NCBI GenBank assembly: GCA_022729775.1 | Contig: DZBA01000152.1 | Span: 1 to 7,734 of the forward strand | Direction: 5' to 3' | Source: Anaerolinea thermophila | GTDB taxonomy: Bacteria > Chloroflexota > Anaerolineae > Anaerolineales > Villigracilaceae | DNA length: 7,734 nucleotides | Shown: positions 7,638 through 7,734 of the stretch, one piece after another | Position numbering within the stretch: position 1 is the stretch's first letter | Layout of the letters: every line of letters starts with the position of its first letter | Made by a program: the position numbers and the translations under genes | The notes under the pieces: generated by a model | What the model was told of the DNA's origin: nothing | The model's input: only the letters and a program-made list of their open reading frames with translations | The model's database searches: none

Positions 7638-7734
7638 ATCATCTCCTTGAAACAGACCTGGTCTCATCTTAATACTGACAAATTCAACATTTATCACAGA
7701 AGCCTATCGGGTCTTGATTTTGACAAATAAAAAC
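7638..7734 (-). promoter_or_regulatory. tyrS leader region, no clear promoter
   Basis: This is the 97-base leader before tyrS, cut by the window edge. It contains a perfect odd palindrome AGACC-T-GGTCT at 7654-7664, just upstream of the Shine-Dalgarno, and two copies of TGACAAAT (7676-7683 and 7721-7728; ATTTGTCA on the coding strand), 45 bases apart. I could not pair a -35 with a -10 at sensible spacing. I also see no T-box hallmark such as the TGGNACC-type antiterminator sequence or a terminator hairpin. The promoter is probably beyond the window, or weak. Confidence 0.3.
7643..7648 (-). promoter_or_regulatory. Ribosome binding site of tyrS
   Basis: On the minus strand AAGGAG is followed by ATGAT and then the ATG ending at 7637. 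The near-perfect match and five-base spacing decide the tyrS start against in-frame ATGs at 7667 and 7697. The ATG formed at 7642-7640 overlaps the spacer but is out of frame and stops at once (ATG ATA TGA). Confidence 0.85.

Noticed and set aside
7638..7697. 20-residue N-terminal extension of TyrRS from the ATG at 7697
   Set aside because: The AAGGAG site is correctly spaced for the ATG at 7637, and the extension resembles leader sequence, not a known TyrRS N-terminus.
7638..7734. T-box riboswitch before tyrS
   Set aside because: The visible 97 bases lack the conserved T-box sequence and the terminator/antiterminator pair, and are too short for a standard T-box leader.

Overview
The window holds three protein-coding regions and very little else. 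Base composition is moderate with many GCGC-type words. The main gene is a very large sensor built from stacked PAS and GAF domains, and next to it is an SLC13 permease that carries TrkA-C domains. Together these look most like a Chloroflexota (Anaerolineae-type) bacterium. That is an inference from protein style only: there is no rRNA or other phylogenetic marker here beyond tyrS.

Layout: (1) Bases 1-137 are AT-rich up to about base 70, with stops in all frames. Sequence that already encodes the permease's first TrkA-C (RCK_C) domain begins at about base 72. (2) Bases 138-1196 (+) encode the C-terminal half of an SLC13 family permease: RCK_C remnant, second RCK_C, then a membrane block. The N-terminal membrane half is absent, so the gene looks 5'-truncated or broken. 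(3) A 129-base intergenic region has a perfect TATAAT box, a TTGACA box and a dyad over the -35 area. (4) Bases 1326-6404 (+) encode a 1692-residue membrane receptor: TM, periplasmic/extracellular double Cache domain, TM, HAMP, three PAS, four GAF and a catalytically complete HD-GYP domain. (5) A perfect 13-bp inverted repeat (6392-6422) overlaps that gene's stop codon and lies between two convergent genes. It should act as a shared bidirectional terminator. (6) Bases 6429-7637 (-) encode tyrosyl-tRNA synthetase, with a good Shine-Dalgarno sequence and a 97-base leader running to the window edge.

The genes are not an obvious functional system. The receptor appears to be its own transcription unit, predicted to turn an extracellular small-molecule signal plus several cytoplasmic inputs into cyclic-di-GMP hydrolysis. 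tyrS is housekeeping and converges on it. The permease remnant is upstream on the same strand, but a separate promoter lies between it and the receptor. I see no CRISPR array, tRNA, rRNA, identifiable insertion sequence or defence system. The points most worth a second look are the permease truncation junction, the receptor's architecture and partly conserved ligand pocket, and the stop-codon-embedded bidirectional terminator.
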